From the NCBI RefSeq assembly GCF_000368785.1, contig NZ_KB849688.1, positions 252,943 through 316,942 of the forward strand: a stretch of DNA of 64,000 bases. Reading direction: 5' to 3'. The notes below the pieces were generated by a model. That model did no database searches. It was not told where the DNA came from and was given only the letters and a program-made list of their open reading frames with translations. Shown here one piece after another: positions 1 through 9,846 of this stretch; the stretch's first letter is position 1, and the number at the start of each line of letters is the position of its first letter. Both the position numbers and the translations under genes were made by a program. The DNA comes from Acinetobacter towneri DSM 14962 = CIP 107472. Lineage in GTDB: Bacteria > Pseudomonadota > Gammaproteobacteria > Pseudomonadales > Moraxellaceae.

Positions 1-447
1 ACCACGTACAGTACCCACCACAATCGCCTCTGAAGATTCTACAGTTGCAATCGCGTTACCTGCATAAATTGGACGCTTGAATGTCTTTGCAGAATCTACA
101 GCGACGATGTCTGTGATCATACTAACATCAAGAAGCGCAGCTGCACGCGGTAAAATGTTTTTACCTGTTGTTGTAGAAGCAGCAAGGATATGGCTATAAC
201 CTTTGCCTAATTCTGCAACAAGTTTTGCTACGTTTTCAGCCAATTGGTTTGCATAAGCCGCATCGTCAGCAAGTAATACTTTGCTTACGCCTGCAACTTT
301 AGCTGCTTGGTCTGCAACTGCTTGTGCACCAGAACCCGCAACCAATACAGTGATATCACCACCGATTTTTTGAGCTGCAGCAACAACGTTTAATGTTGCA
401 CCATTTAGTGCTTTATTGTCGTGCTCAGCGATAACTAAAATACTCAT
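1..447 (-). CDS. etfA: Electron transfer flavoprotein alpha subunit (partial, 3' end off window)
   Basis: The first 149 codons of EtfA are present; the FAD-binding C-terminal half lies beyond the left edge. EtfA pairs with EtfB to carry electrons from acyl-CoA and other flavin dehydrogenases to the ETF:ubiquinone oxidoreductase. The visible N-terminus begins MSILVIAEHDNKALNGATLN, typical of the EtfA N-terminal alpha/beta domain. The ATG lies 18 bases downstream of the etfB stop, so the two form an operon in the usual etfB-etfA order. The family call is secure from the N-terminal sequence together with the neighbouring etfB. Confidence 0.93.
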   Translation of the reverse strand, partial: MSILVIAEHDNKALNGATLNVVAAAQKIGGDITVLVAGSGAQAVADQAAKVAGVSKVLLADDAAYANQLAENVAKLVAELGKGYSHILAASTTTGKNILPRAAALLDVSMITDIVAVDSAKTFKRPIYAGNAIATVESSEAIVVGTVRG

Positions 448-465
448 GATTTTTATCCTTCTGTA

Positions 466-1215
466 TTAGATCACTTTCGCTTCGTTTTTCAATTTATCTA
501 CAAGTTCGTCTACAGATTTCACTTGTACGCCCGCTTTACGCTCAGCAGGTGCTTCAACTTTTACAGTTTTCAGCTTAGAACCTGTTGCAACGCCATAATC
601 TGCAGGAGATTTGGTGTCTAGCGGTTTTTTACGTGCTTTCATGATGTTTGGAAGTGCCGCATAACGTGGCTCATTCAAACGTAAGTCAGTGGTGATGATT
701 GCAGGAAGTGCAAGCTCAACAGTTTGTAAACCACCGTCAATTTCACGTGTTACCTGAACTTTGTCGCCATCTACTTTTACTTCTGAAGCAAAAGTACCCT
801 GACCTGCACCAAGTAAAGCGCCTAGCATTTGACCAACTTGGTTAGAGTCGTCATCAATAGCTTGCTTACCCAATAAAATAAGTTGTGGTTGTTCTTGTTC
901 AACAACACCTTTTAAGATTTTAGCCACTTCAAGTGCACCAATCTCATCGGCTGTTTCAACCAAAATACCACGGTCTGCACCAAGCGCCATTGCAGAACGA
1001 ATTTGTTCCTGCGCTTCTTTAGGACCAATGGATACCACTACGATTTCTGAAACAGTTCCTTTTTCTTTTAAACGAACCGCTTCTTCCACTGCGATTTCAC
1101 AGAATGGGTTAATTGACATCTTAACGTTAGTTAGGTCAACTCCACTATTATCCGGCTTAACGCGAACTTTAACGTTGGCATCTACCACACGTTTTACAGC
1201 AACAAGAGCCTTCAT
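466..1215 (-). CDS. etfB: Electron transfer flavoprotein beta subunit
   Basis: EtfB is the AMP-binding small subunit of the ETF heterodimer, which takes electrons from dehydrogenases such as acyl-CoA dehydrogenase. The 249-residue length matches the family. The start [20 protein letters not shown] and the central stretch with [29 protein letters not shown] sequence (around residues 58-84) are characteristic. A conserved ETF-beta signature region ([19 protein letters not shown], around 154-172) follows. It is the first gene of the etfBA operon; the promoter should lie in the 547-base gap upstream. Confidence 0.96.
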   Translation of the reverse strand: MKALVAVKRVVDANVKVRVKPDNSGVDLTNVKMSINPFCEIAVEEAVRLKEKGTVSEIVVVSIGPKEAQEQIRSAMALGADRGILVETADEIGALEVAKILKGVVEQEQPQLILLGKQAIDDDSNQVGQMLGALLGAGQGTFASEVKVDGDKVQVTREIDGGLQTVELALPAIITTDLRLNEPRYAALPNIMKARKKPLDTKSPADYGVATGSKLKTVKVEAPAERKAGVQVKSVDELVDKLKNEAKVI

Positions 1216-1762
1216 GTAATCCTCGGCTGTTTTAGCAAAAGTAAATATTGAGAAAAGTTAATAATAACTCTTCGCTTTAAATTTTTTAGGTGTCCTATCT
1301 TGCTATGTGATCGGCATTTCGGTCAAGTCAGAATTGTCTAAACAAGGCTAAAAATGCCGAAAATTAACTGAACGATGCGTTCATACTTTTTTATTTCTAA
1401 AAATTAACAAACCAAGCGACGATTATATAAGCAATTTTAAGCTTTGATTTATATTATGTTTTTTATTTATTTCCCTCATCAACAAGATTGATTGAAATGC
1501 AATTCAAATTGAGTTCCGCCTACAATTTAAGCAAAGTTCCTTACATAAAACCCCATAATCTGACTGTCATTAAAGATAGAAAACTTTATTTTTTGCAGTA
1601 TTTTTTCAGATATAAATGCTCTTTTAAAATGTGACTGCTGGTTCACAAAACTGTATTCAGCAGTTTATTGGGTATGAAATAAACAATCTGTTTTATTTTG
1701 ATGGATATTTATGCGCTTTCACCACGCCACCTCCCTGATAAAGGGCATAAAAAAAACTCAGC
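1216..1762. other. Intergenic region upstream of etfBA
   Basis: No credible gene was seen here. It separates etfB (start at 1215) from the end of the small gene at 1763-2149. It contains an imperfectly spaced inverted repeat, CGGCATTT at 1312-1319 and AAATGCCG at 1352-1359. The region is A/T rich. The etfBA promoter is expected here, but I could not assign convincing -35/-10 boxes. Confidence 0.5.
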
Positions 1763-1779
1763 TCAAACTTGCTGAGTTT
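1754..1779 (-). terminator. Rho-independent terminator of the 1763-2149 gene
   Basis: On the minus strand AAACTCAGC and GCTGAGTTT form a 9-bp stem around an 8-base loop, followed by a T run. The upstream arm overlaps the last codons and the loop contains the TGA stop, so termination is built into the gene end. Confidence 0.85.
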
Positions 1780-2149
1780 CTAAAAAGTCACGGTGGATAT
1801 GACTTAAATCTATCAACTCATAGGCCTGTAAATTAAAAATTTCCCAAACTGCAATAAAATCTTCTTTTACATCTATTTTACTACCAGCGGATGAGCGTGC
1901 TTGCCACTGCTGATCTGAAATCCATAAATAGCTTTGTTGCGTTTGCGGATGAATCGCCTGCATTTTACCTTCGGCATTAATACCCTGCACTAAACAATCG
2001 GCAGGTAGTTCTTGCTCGATCATCGGCAAGCTTATTTCGACAAAATGTTTCACTTGACGCAAGCCATAACCTGCAAAAATTTCTTTTTGGCTTGGGCTTA
2101 ATTGTTCATATTTTTCTTGAAGATTCGAAATCATGGTTTTGCCTATCAT
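1763..2149 (-). CDS. Hypothetical protein, 128 aa
   Basis: I do not recognise this protein. It is acidic, soluble and glutamine-rich, without signal peptide or membrane segment. The N-terminal half is probably helical (SNLQEKYEQLSPSQKEIFAG), and the middle has aromatic beta-like sequence (SYLWISDQQWQARSS). It stands alone with its own terminator, between etfB and xerC. A second in-frame ATG six codons in (at 2134) has an AGG seven bases upstream, so the true protein may be 123 aa. It could be an Acinetobacter-restricted housekeeping accessory protein; no function is inferred. Confidence 0.7.
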   Translation of the reverse strand: MIGKTMISNLQEKYEQLSPSQKEIFAGYGLRQVKHFVEISLPMIEQELPADCLVQGINAEGKMQAIHPQTQQSYLWISDQQWQARSSAGSKIDVKEDFIAVWEIFNLQAYELIDLSHIHRDFLETQQV

Positions 2150-2416
2150 TTGATATCCAAAGTGTTATGCAGTGGAACAAAAAATAATGTCATCCATGTC
2201 TATTATTCGTGTGACCCACTCTTTCTGCTTCTTTATACTGCATAACGCACTTTTTTATTATTCTACAATAGTTGCAATGACATCTTGGTGAAAGCGCTTT
2301 TACTTAAAGTATTAAGTACAGCACAAAGGCTTTACAACTGACTGTGAGAAAAATATTTGCAGTATGAAATAGCTATATTTTAACTTGCAAAAATAATGCC
2401 GACTTTAGGTAAAGCT

Positions 2417-3331
2417 TTACTTTTTACTCGCACGTGGATGTGCCTGATCATAAACTCGCGCTAACTGATCAAAATCGACATGGGTATAAATTTGCGTGGT
2501 GCTTAAATTGCTATGCCCAAGCATTTCTTGGACTGCACGTATATCCCCACTATTCGACAGCATGTGACTTGCAAAACAATGTCGCAATAAGTGCGGATGC
2601 AAATCGACATTAACGCCCGCACGCTGCGCCTGAAACTTCACCCGATTTTCAATTTGGCGTGCTTTTAAGGGTTCACCTTTTTGAGTAATAAACAATGCTG
2701 CATCGGGTACAAAATCGCCCTGCCATAAAGGGTAAATCTGCAGCCATTGCATCACCGCATCTTTGGCTTTGCGACCAAAAGGCACTATACGGGTTTTATT
2801 GCCTTTACCCGTAATGCGCAGCAATTGACGGTTAAAATCTAAATCGCGGATACGTAAACTTTGTACCTCTGCTAGGCGCAAACCACTCGAATAGAGCAAT
2901 TCTAAAATCGCTTTATCGCGTCGCCACATTTGTTGTTGTACTTCAGTTTCAGGTTCAGGCTGATCCAAAATTTGATGAATCGTTTCAATATCAATCAAAC
3001 CCGGCAAAGGTCGTGGCTGACGTTTTAGCTGAAAATTATCAATTGGATTAAATTGTAAATACTGCCCTTGCTCGGCCCATTTCATAAACTGACGAATCGC
3101 TGACAACATGCGCTGTAAACTGCTGCTATTTAACTGTTGCTGTTCTACTTTTTGCGCTAAATAATGGCGCAAATCTGCAGCCTCTACATCATATAAGGCA
3201 AGTTGTTGTTGCTCACAAAAGCTAAAAAAATCGTTTAAATCGCGTGCGTAGGCTTTTAACGTATGCGGTGACTGCTGTTGTATTTCTCGTTCTTTGAGCC
3301 ACATCTTTAATAGTTGCTGCGGATCGTACAT
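2417..3331 (-). CDS. xerC: Tyrosine recombinase XerC
   Basis: XerC acts with XerD at dif to resolve chromosome dimers before cell division. All catalytic residues are visible: Arg152 (SSGLRLAE), Lys176 (TGKGNKTR), His247 and Arg250 (HPHLLRHCF), His273 (LGHSN) and the nucleophile Tyr282 (IYTHV). Residues 1-95 form the SAM-like core-binding domain. The 304-residue length is normal. Its ATG overlaps the stop of the upstream hydrolase gene in a TAATG arrangement, implying translational coupling. In many gammaproteobacteria xerC also follows dapF, which fits the nearby gene order. Confidence 0.97.
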   Translation of the reverse strand: MYDPQQLLKMWLKEREIQQQSPHTLKAYARDLNDFFSFCEQQQLALYDVEAADLRHYLAQKVEQQQLNSSSLQRMLSAIRQFMKWAEQGQYLQFNPIDNFQLKRQPRPLPGLIDIETIHQILDQPEPETEVQQQMWRRDKAILELLYSSGLRLAEVQSLRIRDLDFNRQLLRITGKGNKTRIVPFGRKAKDAVMQWLQIYPLWQGDFVPDAALFITQKGEPLKARQIENRVKFQAQRAGVNVDLHPHLLRHCFASHMLSNSGDIRAVQEMLGHSNLSTTQIYTHVDFDQLARVYDQAHPRASKK

Positions 3332-3969
3332 TAGTCACGCTCCGATTGCTGAACTGCGGCAAACTGAGATAAATAAGCAGCAATGTGTTCAGCCGCCTGA
3401 TCTGCATGTGTTTCTAAAAACAAATGATCACCATCATGCACAATTTTTAATACGGCTTGTGGAAATTGTTGTTGTAAAAACTCACCTACCGCCAGTGGAC
3501 TTATCGGGTCTTGATCACCCCATAACAACAAAATAGGCATGTTGATTTTAGCAAAGTCTACCGTGTAATCGGCCTTTGCCTCTACAAACCAGTCAGGATA
3601 ATTTAAATCACTTGCTTGATAGTCTTGTCGCCAATCTTGCACCTGAAAACTGCTTAAATCCATGCCACCAGATGTTGCAACCAATACTAATCCTTTGACT
3701 TTTTCTGGATATTGCAACGCGGCAGCAACTGCAAAAATACCACCCATCGACTGTGCAATGATAATGCAATCATCTGGGATATTCGCCAACACATAAGCCT
3801 GCAAACTTGCAAAATCATGTACATGTGAATGTGCAGGTTGATGATTAAATTCAGGATAAGCCACAATTTTTACAGCATTCTGCCACGGCAATTTTTCAAT
3901 TTTTTCGATTAGCGGATGAAAAAATGCGGTATTGCCTGAAGCGCCAGGTAAAAAAATCAGTTGCGGCAT
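3331..3969 (-). CDS. Alpha/beta-fold hydrolase upstream of xerC
   Basis: This is a 212-residue soluble serine hydrolase. The oxyanion-side motif LPGASGN is near residues 7-13, the nucleophile elbow AQSMGG places Ser74, an acid candidate is Asp152 or Asp154 in LLLWGDQDP, and His182 lies in HDGDHLF. The triad is therefore complete and the enzyme should be active, but the substrate cannot be read from the sequence. It overlaps xerC by one base (TAATG). A weak hairpin in the gap from dapF suggests hydrolase-xerC is its own transcription unit. In other gammaproteobacteria a DUF484 gene usually occupies the place between dapF and xerC. Confidence 0.88.
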   Translation of the reverse strand: MPQLIFLPGASGNTAFFHPLIEKIEKLPWQNAVKIVAYPEFNHQPAHSHVHDFASLQAYVLANIPDDCIIIAQSMGGIFAVAAALQYPEKVKGLVLVATSGGMDLSSFQVQDWRQDYQASDLNYPDWFVEAKADYTVDFAKINMPILLLWGDQDPISPLAVGEFLQQQFPQAVLKIVHDGDHLFLETHADQAAEHIAAYLSQFAAVQQSERD

Positions 3970-4032
3970 AATGAGTAGAAGTTTTTAGAGTGACATTCAG
4001 TACAGCATACCTGATCCGTGCTGCAAGATACA

Positions 4033-4064
4033 AAAAAGCACCATTCGTTTTGAAAAGTGCTTTT
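4033..4064 (-). terminator. Probable terminator after dapF
   Basis: On the minus strand AAAAGCAC pairs with GTGCTTTT across a loop of about 15 bases, followed by more T residues. It lies between dapF and the hydrolase gene. The large loop makes it a weaker candidate than the others in the window. Confidence 0.55.
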
Positions 4065-4100
4065 AAGTAAGATAAGAGCTGTTCATGTTAGAACGAAACA

Positions 4101-4946
4101 TCAGCCCTGAAAATAATTTAAATCCAAACGACCGTGATAGACATTAGCAGTTGGCCCTGTCATCCACACCACATCGCCTTCACGCCATTCGATTTGCAAC
4201 TTACCACCTGCCAGTTCAATTTCAACTGAATTAGACAATAAGCCACGGCGCATACCCGAAACGGCTGCAGCACATGCACCTGTACCACAAGCCAAGGTTT
4301 CACCTACGCCACGTTCAAACACACGCAAACGCGCATGTTTTTCGTCAATGATTTGCATAAAACCTGCATTGACGCGCTGTGGAAAACGCTCATGTGATTC
4401 CACTTGTGGGCCAATACCTGCAACATCGGCAGTCAATACATCAGGCACAATGGTCACAGCATGAGGATTGCCTATGTTCACCACATCAATGGTCAATGCA
4501 GCACCATCTTTCAGCGCAATGTCATATAAGTTATCAGGCTCATCGGCAATGAATGGAATCTCATGCGGCAAGAATTTTGGATAGCCCATATTCACCCGCA
4601 CCCAACCGTTTTGCCCCAATTCAGGCTCTACAATGCCTGCCTTGGTTTGCACCTTGATTTTGGTTTTGGTCGTAAGCTGACGTTCATGCACAAAACGTGC
4701 AAAACAACGCACACCATTGCCGCACTGCTCCACTTCAGAACCATCGGCATTGAAAATGCGATATTTAAAATCGACATTTGGTAAATCGGGCGGTTCCACA
4801 ATCAGGAGTTGGTCAAAGCCAATCCCGAAGTGGCGGTCTGCAAGGCGTTGAATAGTCAGCGCATCCAAATACGCACGCTGGCTGATGAGATCAACCACCA
4901 TGAAGTCATTGCCCAGACCATGCATTTTGGTAAATTCTAATAACAT
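4101..4946 (-). CDS. dapF: Diaminopimelate epimerase
   Basis: DapF interconverts LL- and meso-diaminopimelate, the penultimate step to lysine and the source of meso-DAP for peptidoglycan. The two catalytic cysteines are visible in [12 protein letters not shown] (near residue 75) and [16 protein letters not shown] (near 220). The start [18 protein letters not shown] is the classic DapF N-terminus, and 281 residues is the usual length. It starts 12 bases after the lysA stop, so lptM-lysA-dapF is very likely one operon. Confidence 0.97.
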   Translation of the reverse strand: MLLEFTKMHGLGNDFMVVDLISQRAYLDALTIQRLADRHFGIGFDQLLIVEPPDLPNVDFKYRIFNADGSEVEQCGNGVRCFARFVHERQLTTKTKIKVQTKAGIVEPELGQNGWVRVNMGYPKFLPHEIPFIADEPDNLYDIALKDGAALTIDVVNIGNPHAVTIVPDVLTADVAGIGPQVESHERFPQRVNAGFMQIIDEKHARLRVFERGVGETLACGTGACAAAVSGMRRGLLSNSVEIELAGGKLQIEWREGDVVWMTGPTANVYHGRLDLNYFQG

Positions 4947-4958
4947 CTCGAATTCCCC

Positions 4959-6203
4959 TTATGGCAATAAACGCTCTCTTTCCCACAGCGATTCAATGCT
5001 TTCACGTTCACGAATTAAATGTGCTTGATCTGCATCGACCATGACTTCAGCTGCACGACCACGGCTGTTGTAGTTAGAACTCATCACAAAACCGTATGCG
5101 CCCGCACCCATTACAGCTAAAACATCATTTTCTTTGATCGCAAGCTGACGTTCTTTACCCAAGAAATCACCTGTTTCACAAATTGCACCAACCACATCCC
5201 ACTCTAGCGTTTCAACATCAGTACGTGGGGTTACGGGCTGAATGTCCATCCATGCTTCATATAACGCAGGACGGATTAAGTCATTCATGGCAGCGTCAAT
5301 AATCGCAAAGTTACGATGATTGGTCGGTTTGAGTAAATCAACTTTTGTTAGCAGCACGCCCGCATTGGCAGAGATACTACGACCCGGTTCCATATACACT
5401 TTAAGACCTAACTTTTCTAAAGCGGGACGTAAAGCATTGGCATATTCTTCAACCGTTGGTGGAGTTTCATCTTTATAAGTCACCCCTAAACCACCGCCAA
5501 TATCAATGTGTTTTAGCTGAATACCCATTTCTTTTAAGGTATCAATCATCACAATCACGCGATCTAAAGCATCGACAAACGGTTGTGTTTCGGTCAATTG
5601 TGAACCGATGTGACAGTCAATTCCAACGATATCTAAGTTTGCTAAAGAAGCCGCATATTCATAAGTGCTATATACCGAATCAGACGGAATCCCGAACTTG
5701 TTTTCTTTTAAGCCTGTAGAAATATAAGGATGGGTTTTGGCATCGACATCTGGGTTAACCCGTAATGAAATTGGTGCTTTGACATTCATGCTTGCCGCAA
5801 CTTTTTGAATACGGTCTAATTCTGCATGCGATTCTACGTTAAAGCAGGCAATCCCAACTTCCAACGCTTTTTGAATATCGGCTTCAGTTTTACCTAAACC
5901 TGAAAAAACAATTTTCGATGCATCACCACCTGCTTTGAGAACACGCGCCAATTCACCGCCTGTCACAATATCAAAACCTGCACCCAACTTAGCCAATACA
6001 TTCAATACCGCAAGATTCGAGTTTGACTTTACCGCAAAACAAATTTGATGATCGATAAAGTGGAAAGCACGATCCATATCTAAATAATGCTTTTCAAAAG
6101 TCGCTTTTGAATAAACATAGAGTGGTGTGCCAAATTGCTGTGCGAGTTGTTGTAGCGAACATTGCTCGGCGTGCAAAACCCCTTGAATGCGGGTAAAACT
6201 CAT
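4959..6203 (-). CDS. lysA: Diaminopimelate decarboxylase
   Basis: LysA decarboxylates meso-diaminopimelate to L-lysine with pyridoxal phosphate. The PLP lysine is in CFAVKSNSN (near residue 58). Further hallmarks are HIGSQL, GGGLGV, EPGRSI and the CETGDFLG motif whose Cys and Asp complete the active site across the dimer interface. The 414-residue length matches group IV PLP decarboxylases. It precedes dapF by 12 bases and follows the small lipoprotein gene by 25, forming one minus-strand operon for the end of the lysine/DAP pathway. Confidence 0.97.
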   Translation of the reverse strand: MSFTRIQGVLHAEQCSLQQLAQQFGTPLYVYSKATFEKHYLDMDRAFHFIDHQICFAVKSNSNLAVLNVLAKLGAGFDIVTGGELARVLKAGGDASKIVFSGLGKTEADIQKALEVGIACFNVESHAELDRIQKVAASMNVKAPISLRVNPDVDAKTHPYISTGLKENKFGIPSDSVYSTYEYAASLANLDIVGIDCHIGSQLTETQPFVDALDRVIVMIDTLKEMGIQLKHIDIGGGLGVTYKDETPPTVEEYANALRPALEKLGLKVYMEPGRSISANAGVLLTKVDLLKPTNHRNFAIIDAAMNDLIRPALYEAWMDIQPVTPRTDVETLEWDVVGAICETGDFLGKERQLAIKENDVLAVMGAGAYGFVMSSNYNSRGRAAEVMVDADQAHLIRERESIESLWERERLLP

Positions 6204-6228
6204 GAATGTATCCTTTATCTAGAAAGCG

Positions 6229-6468
6229 TTAAGGTGTAGTCGATGTAGATGCAGCAGGTGCAGCAAACTGCTGTTGCACAGGTACGGCTGTGTCTGACGA
6301 TGTTGCCGATTGCGTTGCACGTTTAGGCGCAGCATCTGGATATAACAAATATTTTGCGCGTTTGTCGTAATTTGGGTCATTGGGTAACTGTAATGTACCT
6401 GACTGACCACAACCGACCAAAACCACTGTTGTAAGCAAAACACTCATGCAGCAAATGACGGTACGCAT
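6229..6468 (-). CDS. lptM: Small lipoprotein, LptM (YifL)-like
   Basis: This 79-residue protein has a signal peptide ending in the lipobox LVGC (Cys near residue 20). A short conserved stretch, CGQSGTLQLPNDP, then resembles the LptM/YifL motif at the mature N-terminus. LptM helps mature the LptD-LptE lipopolysaccharide translocon in the outer membrane. The rest is a low-complexity Ala/Thr/Ser/Gln tail. Position immediately upstream of lysA-dapF is the conserved location of yifL in gammaproteobacteria, which supports the call. The mature motif and context are seen; the function is by family. Confidence 0.82.
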   Translation of the reverse strand: MRTVICCMSVLLTTVVLVGCGQSGTLQLPNDPNYDKRAKYLLYPDAAPKRATQSATSSDTAVPVQQQFAAPAASTSTTP

Positions 6469-6827
6469 CTGACCACCTATAAAATATTTTCGATGAAGTA
6501 TAACGCGATCACTGCCGCGACCAAAGTGCTAATGCAGAGAGATTATATTGAGCTTAGTAAAAATTCTAGCTTACTTACTATTCTGCTGGCATAGATTGAC
6601 CTTATCAGGTCTGAAAAATTGCGACTTCTGACACAGATAAAGTCAATTTTATTTCAAGGCATCAATTGTCAAAATCTAAAAACTATGCAAAAAATATAAC
6701 GTGCTTAAAACCAAGTTCTTTTAACAGGAAGTTTTAAAGACTGGCATATCACTTGCTTAATTTTTACAACTGTTCAACTACAGTCACAAACTAAGCATTT
6801 ATACACTGCGTTTATAAGAAGAAATTT
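6469..6827. other. Divergent intergenic region between lptM and the alanine symporter gene
   Basis: These 359 bases separate two divergently transcribed units and should hold both promoters. The sequence is A/T rich with several short A and T tracts. I see no gene, no strong hairpin and no clear operator. Confidence 0.5.
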
Positions 6828-8183
6828 ATGCAAAATTTACAATCGATGATGGAAACCCTAAGCGGTTGGGTCTGGGGTCCATACATGCTGGTTCTCATTG
6901 TGGGAACGGGCGTCTTCCTCACCTTCCGCTTATTGTTCTGGCAATTCCGCATGCTGCCACTGGCTTTTAAACAAGTCTTTTGCAAACACGACAAAGCGCA
7001 AAAAGAACCGGGCGATATTTCACATTTCGCATCACTGATGACTGCACTCTCTGCCACCATTGGTACGGGAAATATTGCAGGTGTTGCAACGGCTTGCGTC
7101 CTCGGTGGCCCGGGTGCAGTGTTTTGGATGTGGATGACTGCCCTGTTTGGTATGGCGACCAAATATGGTGAAGGTGTTTTGGCGGTTAAATACCGTATTA
7201 AAAACGAAAAAGGGCAAATGTCAGGCGGCCCAATGTACTACATTGAACGCGGACTAAAATGGAAATGGCTCGCGATTATCTTTGCCTTTTTTGGCACAGT
7301 CGCCTCGTTTGGAATTGGTAGTTCAGTACAATCCAACACCGTAGCTTTAGCAGTTGAAAATAGCTTAGGTGTAGAAACTTGGATTACTGGCGTGGTAATT
7401 ACCGTATTTTCTGCATTGGTGATTTTGGGCGGAATTAGCTCGATTTCCAAAGCATCTTCGGTGATTGTTCCGATTATGGCCATTCTGTATGTTACAGGCG
7501 GTTTAATTATTATCCTGAATAATTTACACCTTGTCGTGCCTGCATTTGAGCTAATTTTCCGTGATGCCTTTACTGGTGAAGCAGTTGCGGGCGGTGCAAT
7601 TGGTGCAGTAATTCGTTACGGGGTTGCACGTGGCGTATTCTCCAACGAAGCAGGGATGGGTTCTGCCCCAATTGCTGCTGCGGCTGCAAAAACCGACCAC
7701 CCTGCGCGTCAAGGTTTAGTGTCTATGACAGGTACCTTCATTGATACCATTCTTGTCTGTAGCATCACGGGGATTGTTTTGGTAATGGGCTTCATTATGG
7801 CAGGTAATAGCTTTGGTGGTGCAACAGGTGCTGTACTCACCACACAGGTTTTTGACCAGTTATTGCCAGGCTTTGGTGGTTGGGTCGTCACTTTCGGGAT
7901 CATCTTCTTCGCCTATTCCACCATTCTCGGTTGGAGCTATTATGGTGAAAAATGCTGTACTTATTTATTCGGCGAAAAATACGTGTTGATTTACCGCTTA
8001 ATTTATATTGCTTCAGTGTTCATTGGCACCATCGCCACCCTAGATTTAGTCTGGTTATTTGCCGATACCTTTAATGGTTTAATGGCTGTACCAAACTTAA
8101 TTGCCTTGTTGTTACTGTCTGGTGTGATTGCCAAAGAATCCAAAGACTTTATTGCGAAGCGCAAATCTGGCGAGTTGTATTAA
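6828..8183 (+). CDS. Alanine/glycine:cation symporter (AGCS family)
   Basis: A 451-residue multi-pass inner-membrane transporter of the alanine or glycine:cation (Na+/H+) symporter family. It starts with the typical MQNLQSMMETLSGWVWGPYM segment. It carries the family motifs TALSATIGTGNIAGVATA (near residues 67-84) and GVARGVFSNEAGMGSAPIAA (near 265-284), and about ten hydrophobic segments. A short polar C-terminus follows the last helix. It is monocistronic, with a hairpin terminator downstream. Substrate preference (alanine, glycine or glutamine) cannot be decided from sequence. Confidence 0.93.
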   Translation: MQNLQSMMETLSGWVWGPYMLVLIVGTGVFLTFRLLFWQFRMLPLAFKQVFCKHDKAQKEPGDISHFASLMTALSATIGTGNIAGVATACVLGGPGAVFWMWMTALFGMATKYGEGVLAVKYRIKNEKGQMSGGPMYYIERGLKWKWLAIIFAFFGTVASFGIGSSVQSNTVALAVENSLGVETWITGVVITVFSALVILGGISSISKASSVIVPIMAILYVTGGLIIILNNLHLVVPAFELIFRDAFTGEAVAGGAIGAVIRYGVARGVFSNEAGMGSAPIAAAAAKTDHPARQGLVSMTGTFIDTILVCSITGIVLVMGFIMAGNSFGGATGAVLTTQVFDQLLPGFGGWVVTFGIIFFAYSTILGWSYYGEKCCTYLFGEKYVLIYRLIYIASVFIGTIATLDLVWLFADTFNGLMAVPNLIALLLLSGVIAKESKDFIAKRKSGELY

Positions 8184-8220
8184 ATAAGCCCAATTCATTG
8201 AATTATTCCGTTCAAATCAT

Positions 8221-8255
8221 AAATCATACAATCACCCACGTGGTTGTATGATTTT
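8221..8255 (+). terminator. Terminator after the AGCS symporter gene
   Basis: AATCATACAATCAC pairs with GTGGTTGTATGATT with one mismatch around a CCAC loop, followed by four T residues. The long stem is convincing despite the short T run. Confidence 0.75.
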
Positions 8256-8339
8256 CCATGAAAAATCCAGATAACATTCATTTCGCGAACATTCCTCTGT
8301 ATGCTGTAGTCAGTTTTTAATTGATGCAATGACTGGGTT

Positions 8340-9731
8340 ATGGCAAAAGTAAAAAGTGTCTATCGCTGTGAACAATGTGGTGCAGATCATCCTAAATGGG
8401 CAGGTCAATGTTCAGAATGTGGGGAATGGAACTCACTTCATGAGGTCAGTATTGCCCCTGCGGTGACGCATCGTGCCCAACCTAAAATGGGCGGTGGCTA
8501 TGCAGGACAAGCGGCCGCCATTACCACGCTTAATAAAGTGTCTGTATCGCACGAAACCCGTTTAACAACAGGCATTGGGGAATTTGACCGTGTTTTGGGT
8601 GGCGGTTTGGTTACGGGCTCTGTGGTACTGATTGGTGGAGATCCTGGTATCGGGAAATCGACCATTTTGCTACAAACTGCGACTCACATGGCGGCTGCCA
8701 ATAACACCGCTTTATATATCACAGGTGAGGAATCTCTTTCGCAAGTGGCGTTACGCGCTCAACGCTTAGACTTACCCACCGATCAACTGAAAGTCATGGC
8801 AGAAACCTGTGTCGAACGGATTTGTGAAGTTTTGGCGCATGAACGCCCTGCGGTAGCCATTCTGGACTCGATTCAAACTTTATATACCGAAACGTTGCAG
8901 TCTGCTCCAGGTGGTGTTTCACAAATTCGTGAATCAGCTGCCTTGCTGACTCGTTTTGCTAAAAATAGTGGCACTGCGCTGTTTATTGTCGGTCATGTGA
9001 CCAAAGAAGGGGCTTTAGCGGGGCCGCGCGTCCTTGAACACATGGTCGATTGCGTCTTGTATTTTGAAGGACAGTCAGACTCACGCTACCGTATGATTCG
9101 AGCAGTCAAAAACCGTTTCGGTGCAGTGAATGAACTGGGCGTTTTTGGCATGACCGATAAAGGCTTACGCGAGGTTGCCAATCCATCTGCGATATTTTTG
9201 AGCCGTTATGATGAGGCAATTCCAGGTTCTATTGTCATGATTAGCCGCGAAGGAACGCGACCACTTTTAGTTGAAGTACAAGCTTTGGTGGATGATGCAC
9301 ATGGTCAGCCTAGACGTGTGGCTTTAGGTCTGGAACAAAACCGTCTGAATATGCTATTGGCGGTGATGCATCGGCATGGCGGCGTACAAACTTCAGGGCA
9401 AGATGTGTATGTGAATGTGGTCGGCGGCTTAAAAATTACCGAAACAGGTTCAGACCTTGCTGTACTACTTGCCTGTACTTCTAGCTTGCGTGGCAAAGCC
9501 CTGCCACAACAATTGGCAGTATTTGGTGAGGTCGGTTTATCGGGTGAAATCCGCCCAGTACCAAATGGTCAGGAACGCTTAAAAGAAGCTATTAAACACG
9601 GATTTAAATATATTATTGTGCCGCGTGGCAATGCCCCACAAAAAGCCATTGCAGGTGTGCAAATTATTGCGGTGGCGCGTTTGCATGAAGCCTTAACTGA
9701 AGCCATGAATTTAAGTGAAAACTTAGGTTAA
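8340..9731 (+). CDS. radA: DNA repair protein RadA
   Basis: RadA (Sms) is a hexameric helicase that promotes branch migration of recombination intermediates; in Acinetobacter such proteins are also relevant to natural transformation. The domain order is complete: a C4 zinc finger (CEQCGADHPKWAGQCSECG, residues 10-28), a RecA-like ATPase with Walker A GGDPGIGKST (near 100), the RadA-specific KNRFG motif (near 258) and a C-terminal Lon-like domain. The 463-residue length is normal. The start is an ATG in a region without a strong ribosome binding site, but the zinc finger begins immediately, which fixes the start. Confidence 0.97.
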   Translation: MAKVKSVYRCEQCGADHPKWAGQCSECGEWNSLHEVSIAPAVTHRAQPKMGGGYAGQAAAITTLNKVSVSHETRLTTGIGEFDRVLGGGLVTGSVVLIGGDPGIGKSTILLQTATHMAAANNTALYITGEESLSQVALRAQRLDLPTDQLKVMAETCVERICEVLAHERPAVAILDSIQTLYTETLQSAPGGVSQIRESAALLTRFAKNSGTALFIVGHVTKEGALAGPRVLEHMVDCVLYFEGQSDSRYRMIRAVKNRFGAVNELGVFGMTDKGLREVANPSAIFLSRYDEAIPGSIVMISREGTRPLLVEVQALVDDAHGQPRRVALGLEQNRLNMLLAVMHRHGGVQTSGQDVYVNVVGGLKITETGSDLAVLLACTSSLRGKALPQQLAVFGEVGLSGEIRPVPNGQERLKEAIKHGFKYIIVPRGNAPQKAIAGVQIIAVARLHEALTEAMNLSENLG

Positions 9732-9846
9732 ATCCTTGGATGATATTTTTTCAGTTTCAAGAAAAAATATCATATTTATATTGAAATTCGCAGCAAATGC
9801 CTGCATAAATACACAGCTTAACTTTATTTTAATATAGGAAAATTTG

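Noticed and set aside
6219..6443. Open frame overlapping the LptM-like gene
   Set aside because: Lies in another frame of the lipoprotein gene; the lipobox and synteny fix the real frame.
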